Assembly: GCA_016879935.1 (NCBI GenBank)
Contig: JAACJQ010000146.1
Span: forward strand, 1 to 38,639
DNA from: Archangiaceae bacterium
GTDB lineage: Bacteria > Myxococcota > Myxococcia > Myxococcales > Myxococcaceae
Direction: 5' to 3'
Length of the DNA stretch: 38,639 nucleotides
Position numbers and translations under genes: made by a program. Shown here in pieces: positions 13,323-23,844 of this stretch. Below the pieces are notes generated by a model. It had not been told where the DNA came from, did not search any database, and saw only the letters and a list, made by a program, of their open reading frames with translations. How positions within the stretch are numbered: the stretch's first letter is position 1; every line of letters starts with the position of its first letter.

Positions 13323-16300
13323 TCACTCGATGCGCGCCATGGCCACCCGCCATGAACCGGCGCAGCGTTCGGCCCAGGTCACGAAGACGCCATCGGGCGT
13401 GAGCGCGAGCTCGGGGTTGTCGGGCGTGCATGCGAGGTCGTGCAGCGACTGGTCTCCATTGCGCCCGTCGAGCAGCTCCCACGGCGAGTTCGCGCCCCCC
13501 GAGCGCCTGAAGACGTAGAGCTTCCCCTGCGTCACCGCCGCGAGGAGCAGGTGGGTGCCCGTCGTTGTGGCCACCAGGTCGAACGCAGGCGTCGGAGAGA
13601 CGATGGCCGCAGGCAGCGGCAGGTTCGTCGACCAGGGAGAACCGGGGACGTGGGAGTTCAATTGCAGCACGTCGGACGACGCGACGTTCGGCGCTGCCGC
13701 CACCACCGCGCCGATGCCGTTGACCATCGCCATGCGCAACGACTTGGGCGCCGAGCCGACGTAGGTGAGGTTGGGCGACGGGGTGATGGTGGTCCACGCG
13801 TTGATGGCCGCTGACCGCCGCAGCACCAGCGTCGTACCGGTCAGCGTCGCGAGGGCGCGGGTCGTGCCCAGCACACTGCCCGTCGCGCGGGTCTGGCCGG
13901 GCGGCGCCATGCTCGGGGTGCTGTCGACCGTCTCGGCGAGCGACGAGTTCACGATGAAGTCGGGCCACTGGCCCTGCGAGAGCAACCGCGCGACCTGCAG
14001 ACCGTTCGTGGTGAGCGCCGTGGTGAAGAGCGAGGTGCCGTCGGTGAAGAGCGGCCCCGGCGCCGAGGTCGGCCAGTTCACCACGCCTCCCGATTGCGGC
14101 TGGGTGGCCCGGCTCCACGTCGGGCTCGGGCTGCTGGTGTCGAGCGTGAGCAGCGCGCCGTCGGCAGGGCTCGTCCACGCCGCGCCCGACGCCGTGTCGA
14201 CGAGCGCGAACACCCGCGTGCCCGCCGCGACCAGCCGCCGCGAGGGGTTGTTGCCGACGAGACCGCTCGCGCTCGGCGTCGTCACCTCGGTGAGTCCGAC
14301 CGCGTTCGGAGCCACGGGCTGAAACAGCATCGTCTGGTTGTCGCGCCAGCCCGCGATGACGGCGGTCGTCTCGAGAGGCCCGCCGGGCCGAGGGGTGACG
14401 ACGGCGATACCCGGCCTCGGCCCCGTCGGCGCCGTCGAAACGAACGCGCTGTTCACCGTCGTCACCGTGGAGGTGCGCACGGTGAACGGCAGCGTCTGGC
14501 CAGCGGTCTGCGTGCCGCGAGTCGTGTCCTGCAGGGTTCCGCTCAGGCGCACCTCGAGCGTCTGGCCCACCGGCAGCGCGACGTCGGGCACGAGCAGGTA
14601 GCGGGTGGGCGACTCCGCGACGACGACCGCCGCCGCCTGTGATGCGCCGTTGAAGATGCGGGCGTTGAGACTGGTGACGTTGATGACGGGCTCGTCGAAC
14701 TCGAGCACCACCGGCGCGGCGTGGTTGAACGGCTGGGTGCCGACGACTCGCCCAATCGGCCCCGCGCGGTCGGTGATGATGACGCTCGTCTCGGCGGCAG
14801 CCGACAGACACGCCGGCGGCCCACCCGTGCACAGCGGCGGCGAGCGCACCTCGAGGCGGAAGCGGCGCTGCTGGTCACCACCGACGGCAGGAGGCGCCAT
14901 GAAGCTCGCCGTCAGGCTGTCGCTCCCGGTGAGCGCAATGGGAGGTGACGGCGGAGCCAGCTCGAACCACGACGCACTCACCGCGCCGGGAGCGTCGACG
15001 ACGGTGCCCACGAGCGTGACGACAGTGCCGGCATCGACGCTCTGTGGCGCGCTGACGGTGAGTGACAGCCCCGCGTCGGCCTGGCCGGTGAAGGTGATGC
15101 GCGAGGTGTCGCGCGCGCTCACCAACCCGAACGTGTTCTCGACCTCGCAGCCAACCACCACGGACCCCGGCGTGGTCGAGGTGACATCGACGAGCGCTCC
15201 ACGCGGCGTCAGCGTCGCCGCACCCGAGACCAGCACGAACCGATGCGTGAGCTGCAGGTTGCCCTGGTCGGTGCTGTTCGCGCACGAGAGCGTCACCGTC
15301 GTGCCCACCGTCGTCACCGCCGGCTCGAGCACCGCAACGGGCCGGAACGAGACCCGCACCTCGGCGTTCGTCCACTGCGAGTCACGGGTCTGCGGGTCGG
15401 TGACGTAGAGACGAATCTGGTACGTCTTCACCGACGGCGTGACGCTGAAGAAGAAGCTCGCGCGCGAGGCGAAGACCGAGTCCATCACCCAGAAGAGGCC
15501 GTCGGCGACGTCGAGCGACTCCCACGTGTACTGCAGCGGCCGGTTGCCGATGGAGCCGCTGCCTTCGACGGTGAACGAGACGAGGCCCGCGTCGTTGAGG
15601 TCGTCCATCGCGACCACGATGGGGCTCGGGCTGATGATGGCCTCGGGCAGCACGTCGCCTGCGTCGACCCTCTGGCCCGCGTCGACGCCAGCGTCTGGTG
15701 GGCGGCCGGCGTCGATTCCCGCGTCGACCATGCCGGCATCGACCGAACCCGCGTCGGCCTCGACGGGGCCTGCATCGAAGACGCCCGCGTCGGCCAGGCC
15801 GGGGAGCAGCGTGAAGTCGGGCGGCGTCGACTGGCCTGCGATGAGCACGAGGTCTCCGATGAGGGTCTCACCACCCGCGACCAGCACGTTGCGCACGGTG
15901 ACGGTGAGCAACCCGTCTTTCGTCGCGGCGACGTCGTAGGGGCCCGCGCTGAGCGAATCGAAGCGGAAGACGCCGTCGGCCTGCGTCGTCACCTGGGCCT
16001 GCTCGGCGCCGCTGCGACCGAGATGCACGACGACGCCCGCGAGCGCCGCGCCGTCACCACCGACGACCCGCCCGCGCAGCACGCCCGCCGTCGGCGCTCC
16101 CGTCGAGCGCACCAACCGCACCGGCGCGAGCCGCACGTCTTCTCCAGCGCGCGCCATCGCCTCGAGCACCACGAGGTCGTACCCGTCACGGAAGAACGCG
16201 ATGTTCACGGGCCCGTCGGGCAGGTCGGGCAACAGGAACGAGCCGTCGTCGGCGCACGTCGTCGCGTAGGGCCCTTCGGGCACCAGCACCGTCGTTCCGC

Positions 16301-16727
16301 GATGCCCGCCGGCTGCGCTCCCGAGGTCGTCTCGCAAGACGGCGCCGGCGATGGTGGCGTTGAGGCCCAGCGTCACCTGCCCCAGCGCGATGGTCTTGCC
16401 CGGCCCCGCGCCGACGGCGGCGAGGTCGATGACGCGCTGACGGTCGGGTTTGCCATCACCGTCGACGTCGAGCGTGACGAGCACTTCGCCTCGCGCGCTG
16501 GCGATGGGCTCGAGACGGAACAGCCCATCGGTGTTGGCCACCGTCGTGAGGCTGGTGTTCTTCAGCTTCACCTTCGCGTTCGCGGCGGGAATCGGCGTCG
16601 CGCGACCGGGCTTGAAATAGACGAGCGTGCCCGAGAGCGACCCGGCGCCTGGCGGCGAGGGCAAGGTCAGCTCGAGACACGACGAGAGGAACAACGCCAG
16701 CGAACCCCACCACCACGCGCGACGCAT
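13323..16727 (-). CDS. Large multidomain surface lipoprotein (carboxypeptidase-regulatory, Ig-like and C-terminal propeller-like parts)
   Basis: I start at ATG 16727 (MRRAWWWGSLALFLSSC), which gives a clean lipobox; an upstream in-frame Met adds only polar residues. Mature length is about 1,118. Residues ~25-290 hold three carboxypeptidase-regulatory/CnaB-like beta domains, for example GRVVGGDGAALAGVVVHLG followed by DGVFRFDSLSAGPYDV. A linker of repeated VDAG/PDAG units fills ~309-357. Ig-like domains follow (~370-650), then a Big_5-type domain near 656-750 (VGTQPFNHAAPVVLEFDEPV). The last ~370 residues look like a beta-propeller. The protein is probably surface exposed and used in adhesion or matrix binding. 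No catalytic residues are seen. Its promoter region is shared with the divergent gene at 16852. Confidence 0.83.
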   Translation of the reverse strand: MRRAWWWGSLALFLSSCLELTLPSPPGAGSLSGTLVYFKPGRATPIPAANAKVKLKNTSLTTVANTDGLFRLEPIASARGEVLVTLDVDGDGKPDRQRVIDLAAVGAGPGKTIALGQVTLGLNATIAGAVLRDDLGSAAGGHRGTTVLVPEGPYATTCADDGSFLLPDLPDGPVNIAFFRDGYDLVVLEAMARAGEDVRLAPVRLVRSTGAPTAGVLRGRVVGGDGAALAGVVVHLGRSGAEQAQVTTQADGVFRFDSLSAGPYDVAATKDGLLTVTVRNVLVAGGETLIGDLVLIAGQSTPPDFTLLPGLADAGVFDAGPVEADAGSVDAGMVDAGIDAGRPPDAGVDAGQRVDAGDVLPEAIISPSPIVVAMDDLNDAGLVSFTVEGSGSIGNRPLQYTWESLDVADGLFWVMDSVFASRASFFFSVTPSVKTYQIRLYVTDPQTRDSQWTNAEVRVSFRPVAVLEPAVTTVGTTVTLSCANSTDQGNLQLTHRFVLVSGAATLTPRGALVDVTSTTPGSVVVGCEVENTFGLVSARDTSRITFTGQADAGLSLTVSAPQSVDAGTVVTLVGTVVDAPGAVSASWFELAPPSPPIALTGSDSLTASFMAPPAVGGDQQRRFRLEVRSPPLCTGGPPACLSAAAETSVIITDRAGPIGRVVGTQPFNHAAPVVLEFDEPVINVTSLNARIFNGASQAAAVVVAESPTRYLLVPDVALPVGQTLEVRLSGTLQDTTRGTQTAGQTLPFTVRTSTVTTVNSAFVSTAPTGPRPGIAVVTPRPGGPLETTAVIAGWRDNQTMLFQPVAPNAVGLTEVTTPSASGLVGNNPSRRLVAAGTRVFALVDTASGAAWTSPADGALLTLDTSSPSPTWSRATQPQSGGVVNWPTSAPGPLFTDGTSLFTTALTTNGLQVARLLSQGQWPDFIVNSSLAETVDSTPSMAPPGQTRATGSVLGTTRALATLTGTTLVLRRSAAINAWTTITPSPNLTYVGSAPKSLRMAMVNGIGAVVAAAPNVASSDVLQLNSHVPGSPWSTNLPLPAAIVSPTPAFDLVATTTGTHLLLAAVTQGKLYVFRRSGGANSPWELLDGRNGDQSLHDLACTPDNPELALTPDGVFVTWAERCAGSWRVAMARIE
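15655..15790 (-). repeat. Asp-Ala-Gly coding microrepeat (linker)
   Basis: Repeated codon blocks for V/P-D-A-G encode the flexible spacer between the N-terminal beta domains and the Ig-like part of the large lipoprotein. The same style of linker is found at the end of the 27603-27962 gene. Confidence 0.75.
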
Positions 16728-16753
16728 CAGCGCAGTATGCCCTGAGACGCGCC

Positions 16754-16780
16754 CAGTCACTGTGACTGCTTCGGTCACAG
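16754..16780. promoter_or_regulatory. Candidate operator: three GTCAC/GTGAC half-sites between divergent lipoprotein genes
   Basis: CAGTCAC-T-GTGACTG (16754-16768) is a perfect inverted repeat around one base. A third half-site, GTCACAG, follows at 16774-16780, forming a second inverted pair GTGAC-N7-GTCAC. The sites lie 27 bp or more from the start at 16727 and about 72 bp from the start at 16852, where a shared repressor or activator could bind. No regulator gene is adjacent. Confidence 0.45.
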
Positions 16781-16851
16781 CCGCCCCTCTTCAACCCGTC
16801 GGCATCGTTCGTTTTGAGAGATGGCAGGGCGTGTGCTTCGGTGCTCCCGCC

Positions 16852-18195
16852 ATGAACGCTCTCAAACCCACTCTCCTCGCCGCGCTGGCTGCTCTCGCCT
16901 TCACCGCCTGCCCGCCGCCTCCGGGTTCGTGCGCCACCACGGGCAACGGCTCCATCGTCGTCACCTTCGCGGGCCTGCCCAGCGGAGCGACGGGCTCGGT
17001 GACCGCGACCGGATTTGATGGCCTCACGGGCGAGCGGTCGTCGTCGCAGACGCTGACGATGGGCCAGACGTTGATGGTCACCGCCGGCAACTGGGGCATC
17101 ACGGCCGAGAAGGTCGTCGTCGACGACCCGCTCGTTCGCACCGTGTACACGCCGCGCATCTCGGCCCCGAACTTCTGCCTCCCGAAGGACGGCACGCAGG
17201 CCGTCGACGTCACCTGGAGCGTCGTCAGCACCAGCAACGCGCTCTGGGTTGGAAACGGCTCGGGCGGCATGGGCAGCACGCAGGGCTACGCGAGCGCGGT
17301 GCTGCGCAGCACGTCGACGGTGGCGCCGTCGTTCAGCGGCAACCTGGCGGCGAGCCGCGCCATCACCTTCGACAAGGACGGCAATGTCTGGGCGCTGGGC
17401 AACACGGTGAGCGACCCGATGGTGGCGCGCTTCGCCGCGTCGGGCTTCACGACCGGCTCGGTGCCGATGCACGACCGCAGCATCACCAGTCCCGGCGTCA
17501 GCTGCATTCCCGCGACGAAGGCGCTCGCGTTCGACAAGGACGGCAACCTGTACGTCGCCTCCTCGTGCAAGAAGGAGGTCTACAAGCTGCGCGCCCTCGA
17601 CATCACCACCTCGCAGACGGTGACGCCGACCCTCACGCTCACCAACTTCTCGTCGGTCGACGGCCTCGCGTTCGACAAGGACGGCAACCTGTGGGTCGCC
17701 GACGGCACCTCCGACGAGCTGCTGCGCTTCGACGCCGCGAGCCTCACGACGGCCACGGCGCTGCCCACCCGCCGCATCAAGGCGCGCAAGTCTGATCAGC
17801 CCGCCGACCTCACCGCGCTCAAGCCCGACATGCTGGCCTTCGACAAGAACGGCAACCTGTGGAGCTACGACTTCGGCTTGAACCTCGTCTTCTCCATCGC
17901 CGCGGCCGACCTCTCGGGTACGGGCATGGCCAACGCGACGCCGACGGTGCGCATCTCGATTCCCGTGAGCGCGGTGCTCGAGGGCCTCGCGTTCGACGAA
18001 GGTGGCGGGCTGTGGCTGCCCTTCAGCGCGGGCAAGCTGGCGCGCCTCTCGCCTGCCCAGCTCACCGTCAGCAGCGGCGCCGGAGCCCCGACGATGCCCG
18101 ACACCATCATCACCGGCACCTCCATCGGCAGTGCGCAGGGCCCGGCCATCTACCCCGCGCCGAAGGGCACGCCGCTGTTCCACGCCCTGCCCTGA
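16852..18195 (+). CDS. Lipoprotein with NHL/SMP-30-like beta-propeller
   Basis: The start at ATG 16852 gives MNALKPTLLAALAALAFTAC, a lipoprotein signal with Cys20, and 447 residues in all. After a ~110-residue beta domain come five repeats of the form F-D-K-D-G-N-L-W: FDKDGNVWALGN, FDKDGNLYVASSC, FDKDGNLWVADGT, FDKNGNLWSYDFG and FDEGGGLWLPFS. They are spaced roughly 45-60 residues apart, as in NHL or Virginiamycin-B-lyase/SMP-30 propellers. Each likely forms one blade. No catalytic metal ligands stand out, so a binding role at the outer membrane is more likely than enzyme activity. It ends 4 bp from the stop of the convergent gene. Confidence 0.83.
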   Translation: MNALKPTLLAALAALAFTACPPPPGSCATTGNGSIVVTFAGLPSGATGSVTATGFDGLTGERSSSQTLTMGQTLMVTAGNWGITAEKVVVDDPLVRTVYTPRISAPNFCLPKDGTQAVDVTWSVVSTSNALWVGNGSGGMGSTQGYASAVLRSTSTVAPSFSGNLAASRAITFDKDGNVWALGNTVSDPMVARFAASGFTTGSVPMHDRSITSPGVSCIPATKALAFDKDGNLYVASSCKKEVYKLRALDITTSQTVTPTLTLTNFSSVDGLAFDKDGNLWVADGTSDELLRFDAASLTTATALPTRRIKARKSDQPADLTALKPDMLAFDKNGNLWSYDFGLNLVFSIAAADLSGTGMANATPTVRISIPVSAVLEGLAFDEGGGLWLPFSAGKLARLSPAQLTVSSGAGAPTMPDTIITGTSIGSAQGPAIYPAPKGTPLFHALP

Positions 18196-18199
18196 AGCA

Positions 18200-18868
18200 T
18201 CACTGCTCGAGGCAGAGCAACCGCCGCTGCTGGTCGCAGGTGGCCGGTCCATCGTGCTGCCAGGCCTGCCCCGCCAGGCTGCCGACCTCGGCGTTGTCGG
18301 TGGCCGCCGACGATTCCCAGCTGCGGCAGGTGGTGCCCATGTCGCGCTTGCCGTTGGGCAGGTTCCCCGTCCACGCGTCCTTCGTCGCGGGCAGCGCGGC
18401 GCCGGTCTCGTCGGTGGTGAAGGTGCGGCTCGCGTTCAAGTCGGCGAGCGCAGCCCGTGACGGGAGCACCACCACGGGCGCGCCGGCCACGTCACGCGTC
18501 ACCCACGGCCCGACGTCAGCCATGCGGTCGAGGGCGTCGAGCGTGTCGGTGCTGACGTAGGCCTTGAACGTGCCCGGCAGGTTCGCCATCGCCGCGGCCG
18601 CCTGACACTTCGCGTCTGCTCCGAGCACGCCTGACGCGGCCATGCCCTTGAGGTTTCCAGTCCACGTGCGGCTGGTGACGAACGCGCGCTTCATGGCGGT
18701 GGCGCTGCCTCCAGCCGAGCCCCCGCCAGCACTCCCTCCCGCGGCGGACGCGACGCCACCCGCGGCACCGCCTCCTGCGCTTCCAGCATCGGCGAGCGAC
18801 GGAGCACTGCCACACTGCGACGACACGACGAACGTCACGGCGCACACGCACCACTTCAGCGGCTTCAT
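18200..18868 (-). CDS. Secreted lipoprotein with DUF1554 / endostatin-like C-terminal domain
   Basis: The start at ATG 18868 gives MKPLKWCVCAVTFVVSSQC and 222 residues. After a lipobox-like Cys, a Gly/Ala-rich spacer (GSAGGGAAGGVASAAGGSAG) leads into the folded domain. This carries RAFVTSRTWTGNL, LGADAKCQAAAAMANLPG, FKAYVSTDTLDALDR, TDETGAALPATKDAWTGNL and TTCRSWESSAATDNAEVGS, and ends CDQQRRLLCLEQ. The alternating strands, paired Cys and C-terminal L-x-C-x-EQ are those of DUF1554 proteins, which resemble the collagen XV/XVIII endostatin fold and occur widely in myxobacterial and leptospiral secreted proteins. Molecular function is unknown; extracellular ligand binding is likely. An in-frame upstream Met would spoil the signal peptide. 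Confidence 0.82.
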   Translation of the reverse strand: MKPLKWCVCAVTFVVSSQCGSAPSLADAGSAGGGAAGGVASAAGGSAGGGSAGGSATAMKRAFVTSRTWTGNLKGMAASGVLGADAKCQAAAAMANLPGTFKAYVSTDTLDALDRMADVGPWVTRDVAGAPVVVLPSRAALADLNASRTFTTDETGAALPATKDAWTGNLPNGKRDMGTTCRSWESSAATDNAEVGSLAGQAWQHDGPATCDQQRRLLCLEQ

Positions 18869-18971
18869 GGTTCGACCTTTCGAAGGAACGCTCCGGCCAG
18901 CGCCGCGCGCCGAGAGCACGCGCCGCGCCAACCCCCTTCAGAGGAGCGCGCGCCGAGCGATCGTCGGGTGC

Positions 18972-20282
18972 TCACGACGTTTGTGTGGAGGACCCCACAA
19001 CGATGCCTTCGACGGGCACCGCGTGGGCCTTGCCCTTGAGCTTCACGTCACCGAGCGAGACGAGCTTCGTGCGCCGCGCTCCCGTCAGGCGCTCTGCAGC
19101 CGCGACCGAGAGCACCACGCTGGCCGAGAGCTCTTTCGTCGCCGACTCGAGCCGTGAGGCGGTGTTCACCGTGTCGCCAATCACCGTGAACTCTCGCCGG
19201 GCCGCGCTGCCGATGGGGCCTTGCAGCACGTCACCGAAGTGAATGCCGATGCCGTTGTCGAGCGGAGGCAGGCCCGCCGCGGCGAAAGACCCGTTCAGCT
19301 CGACGAGCGCCGCGCGCATGGCCAGCGCTGCGTCGAAGGCGTCGTCACACGGGTTCTGCCGCTCGAGCAGGCCGCCGAACGTCGCCATCACGGCGTCGCC
19401 GATGAACTTGTCGACGGTGCCGCCATGCGCCGACACGGCCGCCACCATCTTCTCGAAGTACGCGTTGAGCCGGCTCACCACCTCGGGGGGCGTCAGGGCC
19501 TCGCTGAACGTCGTGAAGCCGCACAGGTCGCAGAAGAGCACCGCCACCTGTTTGCGCTCACCGGTGATGGCCGACTTCTCGCGCACCAGCTTGTCGCGCA
19601 CGGCGTCGCTGACGTACTGGCCGAAGAGCCCGTGCAGCACCTGCCGTTCACGCTCTTCGTCACGCACGCGGCGCACCAGGTCTCGAGAGGCCTGTGCGGC
19701 TGCGGCGACGAGAAACCCCACGCCCACGACGACGAAGGCCCGCAGCGCTGCCACGCCGCGGTCGGTGAGGTCATAGAAGAAGCCCTGCTCGAGCACGTGC
19801 TCGAGGGTGAGCAGCTTCGGGCGTGCGAGCGCGTGCGAGGCGAAGGAGCAGAGCCCGCCCAGAAAGCCGGAGACGCGCGCCAACGCGGGGTCGAAGGACA
19901 ACCCCGACAGCACCACCGCCACGAGGAAGACGAAGCCGATGGGGCCGAAGAGGAACATCGCCGGGCCGAAGGCGAGCACGGCTGGAGAGACGAGGGCCGC
20001 CACCGTGGGCACCGCGTGCAGCGAGAGCAACAGCACCCACGCGAGCCTGCCGACCACCAGGCCGCGTCGGGCGAGCGCATGGACCACGAAGCCGTGCACG
20101 GCGATGACGCCCACGGTGACCGAAGGCAGGCGCAGCCACGGCGACTCGAGCGACAGGCCGACCGCCACCATCGTGGCCAGCGTCGCGGTGACTGCAGAGG
20201 CGAGCGCTCCCCGGGCGAGGGCCACGTTCGAGGCGCGAGCGATGGCCGTGGCGACTTCGTCGGCTGGCGCGCTTTCACTCAC
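18972..20282 (-). CDS. Membrane class III adenylate/guanylate cyclase
   Basis: The 436-residue protein starts at GTG 20282. Five or six hydrophobic helices occupy about residues 20-200, followed by a coiled linker (RDLVRRVRDEERERQVLHG). The C-terminal catalytic domain (~235-425) has VAVLFCDLCGFTTFSEAL with the first metal Asp, VDKFIGDAVMATFGG with the base-selecting Lys and second metal Asp, and FTVIGDTVNTASRLESATKEL with the transition-state Asn and Arg. All essential residues are present, so it should make a cyclic nucleotide, most likely cAMP, as a homodimer. The membrane part probably senses an unknown signal. It diverges from atpD with 129 bp between. TAGACT six bases before the GTG and no Shine-Dalgarno suggest a leaderless mRNA. 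Confidence 0.92.
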   Translation of the reverse strand: MSESAPADEVATAIARASNVALARGALASAVTATLATMVAVGLSLESPWLRLPSVTVGVIAVHGFVVHALARRGLVVGRLAWVLLLSLHAVPTVAALVSPAVLAFGPAMFLFGPIGFVFLVAVVLSGLSFDPALARVSGFLGGLCSFASHALARPKLLTLEHVLEQGFFYDLTDRGVAALRAFVVVGVGFLVAAAAQASRDLVRRVRDEERERQVLHGLFGQYVSDAVRDKLVREKSAITGERKQVAVLFCDLCGFTTFSEALTPPEVVSRLNAYFEKMVAAVSAHGGTVDKFIGDAVMATFGGLLERQNPCDDAFDAALAMRAALVELNGSFAAAGLPPLDNGIGIHFGDVLQGPIGSAARREFTVIGDTVNTASRLESATKELSASVVLSVAAAERLTGARRTKLVSLGDVKLKGKAHAVPVEGIVVGSSTQTS

Positions 20283-20327
20283 GCCGTCAGTCTATCGACC
20301 CCTTCATGGAGCGCGGCGCATACGTGA

Positions 20328-21914
<1,587 letters not shown>

Positions 21915-21935
21915 TCCAGGTCGGAGCGAATCACC

Positions 21936-22340
21936 ATGGCGAAGCTCAAGGTCGAAGTCGTCACGCCGGAACGTCGCCTCGTGCAGCTCGAGGCCGACGA
22001 GGTCATCGCGCCCGGTGCCGAAGGCCTCTTCGGCGTTCGCCCGGGTCACGCCCCGTTCCTCTCGCTGCTGCAGGCTGGCCCGCTCACCGTGAAGGACGGC
22101 GCGAAGAGCGAGCTGTACTTCGTGGCGGGCGGCTTCGTCGAAGTCGGCGGGCAGAACGTTCGCGTGCTGGCCGACTCGGCGCAGCCCCAGAAGGAAATCG
22201 ACACCGCCGCCGCGAAGAAGCGCATCGGCGAAGCCGACGAGAAGCTGAAGGCCCTCGAGGTCACCGACCCGAAGGCCGAGGCGCTGCGCGACACCATTCG
22301 TCGCGAGCAGAAGCGCATCGAAGTCGCTGCGATGAAGTGA
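21936..22340 (+). CDS. atpC: ATP synthase F1 subunit epsilon
   Basis: This 134-residue protein follows atpD by 21 bp in the same direction. The N-terminal beta sandwich has KVEVVTPERRLVQLEADEVI, PGAEGLFGVRPGHAPFLSLL and LYFVAGGFVEVGGQNVRVLA. The C-terminal two-helix part (KKRIGEADEKLKALE and RDTIRREQKRIEVAAMK) is complete, so it can act in the up/down regulatory movement that blocks ATP hydrolysis. It couples rotation of gamma to catalysis and contacts the c-ring. It ends five bases before a strong hairpin that probably closes the atpDC operon. Confidence 0.96.
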   Translation: MAKLKVEVVTPERRLVQLEADEVIAPGAEGLFGVRPGHAPFLSLLQAGPLTVKDGAKSELYFVAGGFVEVGGQNVRVLADSAQPQKEIDTAAAKKRIGEADEKLKALEVTDPKAEALRDTIRREQKRIEVAAMK

Positions 22341-22344
22341 CGAA

Positions 22345-22379
22345 CACCGCTCGAGGAGCGAAAGACGCTCCTCGCGGTG
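22345..22379 (+). terminator. Hairpin after atpDC, likely transcription terminator
   Basis: CGAGGAGCG-AAAGA-CGCTCCTCG forms a perfect 9-bp stem with a 5-base loop. Five outer pairs (CACCG/CGGTG) extend it past a two-base bulge. It begins five bases after the atpC stop. No T-run follows, so it may work with Rho or as an RNA 3'-end stabiliser. Confidence 0.65.
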
Positions 22380-22479
22380 CCGCTGGTTCCCCGGTTTCTG
22401 AAGTTTCTCGCGTGTCAGCCCGATGAAGATCGGCGCATGGTGCCCGTCGAGGAGCGGCTGTTCTTCAGCGGGAGCGACC

Positions 22480-23844
22480 ATGCGGTGGATTGTGCTCGTG
22501 GTGCTGGCGGCGTCGTGCGCGAGCCCCAGACGGCTGTTGAGCGCCCAGCCCACGACGAGCAGCGCCGCTGTGCTCCCAACCGGGCCGACGGCGGCGCTCG
22601 TGCTGCGTGAGCCCGTCGCGTTGCAGTTCGACCGCCAGCCCTGCCCTGCCTCGCCCACTCCGAAAGGAACCATCCCAAACCTCTTCACCCCGCTGCCGAG
22701 CCCGGCCGGAGCGGTCATCAGCGTCGAGAAGCTCTCAGTGCCCGTCTCGACGGTCTCGTCGTTCTCGGAAGACCGTCAGGGCGTCGCGCTCAGCCTGCTG
22801 CTGGCGATTCCCGAAGGGGGTGGCGCCGAGGTGCTGCCCGCATTGCGGCTGCAATCGGGGGTGCTGGTGCCTGTCACCAACGGGCTGTCAGAGCCGTTCG
22901 TGCTCGACGGCACGCCCGCAGGTCTGCGCTACGGCGAGGCTGCGTCTTTCTGGCATGACGGGGTCTGCGAGGTGCCCAGCGCGGGCTCTCTCGTCGGGCT
23001 GCGCGGTGCCGTCAACGGTGAAGTCGTCGGGCTTCGCACCTGGCAGGGCCACCGAGACGTCGTGCTGCGGCGCACCGATGGCTCGTGGTGGTCGCTCGGG
23101 CCGATTCCTTCCGACCTCGACGTGCGGCCGACCACCGCAGGCGGGCGCATCACCCTGGCGTGGTCGCGGCCGAGCGGCGCGTCGCTCACCGTGGGCGCGC
23201 AGTTTCCCGACGTGGGCCGCACCGAGCTCGTTCGGCGCTACGCGGCCTTCCCACCCCGGTATCTGTACGGCGGGGTCACGCCCGCCAGGTCGTCGTGGGG
23301 CCCGTCGCGGCTCTCTCCACCGTTGATGCTCGACTACGCCTTCGACAGCACTGGCGACCTCACGTTGGAGCGGCCCGCCCACGGCGGCGGTTTCGAGCGC
23401 GTGCTGCTGACGACGCTGAAGCCCGAACGCGGCTGTGACGCGTCACTCGACCGCCGCGACCCGAAGACGAGCGCGACCCGCATCTCGCAGCCGGTCGTCG
23501 TCGCCCTCGACGAAACTCGCTCGGTCGTAGCCTGGGTCGAAGAGCGCCTGACGTGCCGGTATGAGCAGCGCCAACGACCCGAGGCGCCACCGTGCCCCCA
23601 GTGTCCACGTGCGCCGCCACCACCCGACGAGTGGGTGGTGAAGCCGACGAGCCGCACGATGGAGCTCGTTCTGCTCGGCGCTGATTCGTACTCCCGTGAG
23701 CTCGCACGCGTCAGTCTGCCGGCGACGCTCGACGAACACTCCTTCTCGGGCGTGAGCCTCGCCACCCGCGACGACCGGCTCTTCGTCTTCGCGAACAACT
23801 ACGCGCTGGTGCTCGACCAGAAGAAGCTGGAGGCCGCGTGGTGA
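22480..23844 (+). CDS. Lipoprotein of unknown function (454 aa), first of a tandem pair
   Basis: The start at ATG 22480 has GGAG eight bases upstream and gives MRWIVLVVLAASCASP, a lipoprotein signal with Cys13. The mature protein is rich in beta strands and looks like a propeller or repeated sandwich: VVGLRTWQGHRDVVLRRTDG, ITLAWSRPSGASLTVGAQF and VVVALDETRSVVAWVEERLT. A Cys/Pro-rich loop (PPCPQCPRAPPPPDEW) lies near residue 380. The C-terminus ends LFVFANNYALVLDQKKLEAAW. The strand pattern of the last ~150 residues resembles that of the next gene, suggesting a distant duplicate. The stop overlaps the next start (GTGA), so the two are translationally coupled. I recognise no named family. Confidence 0.75.
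   Translation: MRWIVLVVLAASCASPRRLLSAQPTTSSAAVLPTGPTAALVLREPVALQFDRQPCPASPTPKGTIPNLFTPLPSPAGAVISVEKLSVPVSTVSSFSEDRQGVALSLLLAIPEGGGAEVLPALRLQSGVLVPVTNGLSEPFVLDGTPAGLRYGEAASFWHDGVCEVPSAGSLVGLRGAVNGEVVGLRTWQGHRDVVLRRTDGSWWSLGPIPSDLDVRPTTAGGRITLAWSRPSGASLTVGAQFPDVGRTELVRRYAAFPPRYLYGGVTPARSSWGPSRLSPPLMLDYAFDSTGDLTLERPAHGGGFERVLLTTLKPERGCDASLDRRDPKTSATRISQPVVVALDETRSVVAWVEERLTCRYEQRQRPEAPPCPQCPRAPPPPDEWVVKPTSRTMELVLLGADSYSRELARVSLPATLDEHSFSGVSLATRDDRLFVFANNYALVLDQKKLEAAW

Noticed and set aside
15655-15790. DAG repeats as a tandem-repeat or phase-variation locus
   Set aside because: The units are irregular and encode a linker common in this lineage's lipoproteins; no homopolymer or perfect short repeat that would cause switching.
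22345-22379. tRNA or other structured RNA after atpC
   Set aside because: Only one simple hairpin is present, without cloverleaf arms or conserved loops.
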